Assembly (NCBI GenBank): GCA_029259875.1
Contig: JAJDEK010000423.1
Span: 1-7,119, forward strand
Source: Planctomycetaceae bacterium
GTDB taxonomy: Bacteria > Planctomycetota > Planctomycetia > Planctomycetales > Planctomycetaceae
Direction of reading: 5' to 3'
Length of the DNA stretch: 7,119 nucleotides
The notes below the pieces were generated by a model, which had not been told where the DNA came from, ran no database searches, and saw only the letters and a program-made list of their open reading frames with translations. The translations under genes and the position numbers were made by a program. Shown here in pieces: positions 6,370 to 7,119 of this stretch (within the stretch, counting starts at the first letter, position 1; each line of letters begins with the position of its first letter).

Positions 6370-7119
6370 ATGTCAATGACAGACCCTGAATTACAATCGG
6401 CAAGAACAAGAATTCAAACGGCTTACTCTCCTGACTTATTGTCTGCAGCCAGTCAAACTTTATCTGAAGCACTCACACAGCATGCACGCTCACTGCAAAC
6501 TCCAGATGGTAAAGTTTTAAACTGGAATCCACCACTTGAAAACATCCAATTGGCATTACAGCAGTTAAACTCACATGCGATTCCAGGCTCAAGCACAGAA
6601 CCAGAGGCCAAATCACGGCATAACAACGTTCAGGAATTTCAGCGACTCACACAACTAATGTTAGACAAAGGGCACAACTTACAAAACCCCCGCTATATCG
6701 GTCATCAGGTGCCTGCCTCTGTTCCCCTCGCTGGATTGTTTGACGCCATCGCCTCAGTCACAAATCAGGTGATGGCCGTCTATGAAATGGGACCCTGGGC
6801 CACCGCCGTAGAAATCGCTTTGATCGAAATGATTGGCAAGGAAATTGGTTTCACAACCGGTGAATTTTCCGGTCTAGTCACACACGGGGGATCTCTGGCA
6901 AACCTCACTGGTTTATTGGCAGCTCGGAATCTTACGTGCCCGGATATCTGGGACCATGGAGCACGGGCTCAAAATGAACCAATGCCTGTCATACTCGCAT
7001 CTAGTGATGCCCATTATAGCCTGACTCGCTCCGCCGGTATTCTTGGAATCGGTACAGAAAATATCCTCAAAGTTCCTCTGGACCAACAACGCCGGATGGA
7101 TCCACTTGCTTTGAAAGAA
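6370..7119 (+). CDS. Group II PLP-dependent amino acid decarboxylase (partial, 3' end outside window)
   Basis: The frame is open from ATG 6370 to the window edge: 250 residues of a protein that in this family is usually about 450-550 long. Members of this pyridoxal-phosphate family decarboxylate substrates such as glutamate, 2,4-diaminobutyrate or aromatic amino acids in the cytoplasm. Recognisable pieces are NPRYIGHQVPASVPLAGL (106-123), GPWATAVEIALIEMIG (141-156) where many relatives have a P-A-x-x-E helix, GGSLANLTGLLAAR (173-186) which binds the cofactor phosphate, and SSDAHYSLTRSAGILGIG (211-228), whose H215 should stack on the PLP ring. The Schiff-base lysine would lie beyond the window, so activity and substrate cannot be judged. 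Residues 1-85 are a helical N-terminal lead that fits the dimerisation arm of the family. A second in-frame ATG at 6376 is possible; the first is better spaced from GAG at 6361. 2,4-diaminobutyrate decarboxylase-like is my best guess at the subgroup, with low certainty. Confidence 0.9.
   Translation, partial: MSMTDPELQSARTRIQTAYSPDLLSAASQTLSEALTQHARSLQTPDGKVLNWNPPLENIQLALQQLNSHAIPGSSTEPEAKSRHNNVQEFQRLTQLMLDKGHNLQNPRYIGHQVPASVPLAGLFDAIASVTNQVMAVYEMGPWATAVEIALIEMIGKEIGFTTGEFSGLVTHGGSLANLTGLLAARNLTCPDIWDHGARAQNEPMPVILASSDAHYSLTRSAGILGIGTENILKVPLDQQRRMDPLALKE

Overview
The window looks like a stretch of chromosome from a planctomycete, probably of the Planctomycetaceae/Gimesia type. This is inferred from several things: the tail of a protein that resembles the large Pirellula-type secreted proteins, long and loosely packed intergenic spaces, start codons with weak or no Shine-Dalgarno sequence, moderate GC content, and protein styles I associate with that phylum. 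No marker gene or rRNA is present, so the assignment is an inference. I see no phage, insertion sequence, CRISPR array, tRNA or rRNA.

Layout. Positions 1-222 hold the last 73 codons of a plus-strand gene. Next come three minus-strand genes. The first two in transcription order are a polytopic membrane protein of the GT-C glycosyltransferase-like type (3287 to 1692) and, 56 bases downstream, an unrecognised membrane-anchored protein with an alpha-toroid flavour (1635 to 355). These two probably share a transcript. Behind a 299-base gap lies a rhomboid intramembrane serine protease with a long C-terminal extension (4846 to 3587). A 192-base divergent intergenic region separates the rhomboid from plus-strand rodA (5039-6157), a SEDS-family peptidoglycan polymerase with its catalytic aspartate. 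After 212 bases a group II PLP-dependent decarboxylase begins (6370) and runs off the right edge.

The common thread of the middle five kilobases is the cell envelope: a SEDS glycan polymerase, a membrane protease, a GT-C-like integral membrane protein and an anchored periplasmic-type protein. Nothing in the sequence proves that these act together. Only the 3287-355 pair is spaced like an operon. The decarboxylase looks like a separate metabolic gene.

I find no clear new multi-gene system. The items most worth a second look are the unrecognised protein at 355-1635, the C-terminal extension of the rhomboid, and the overlapping inverted repeats in the divergent rhomboid/rodA control region.
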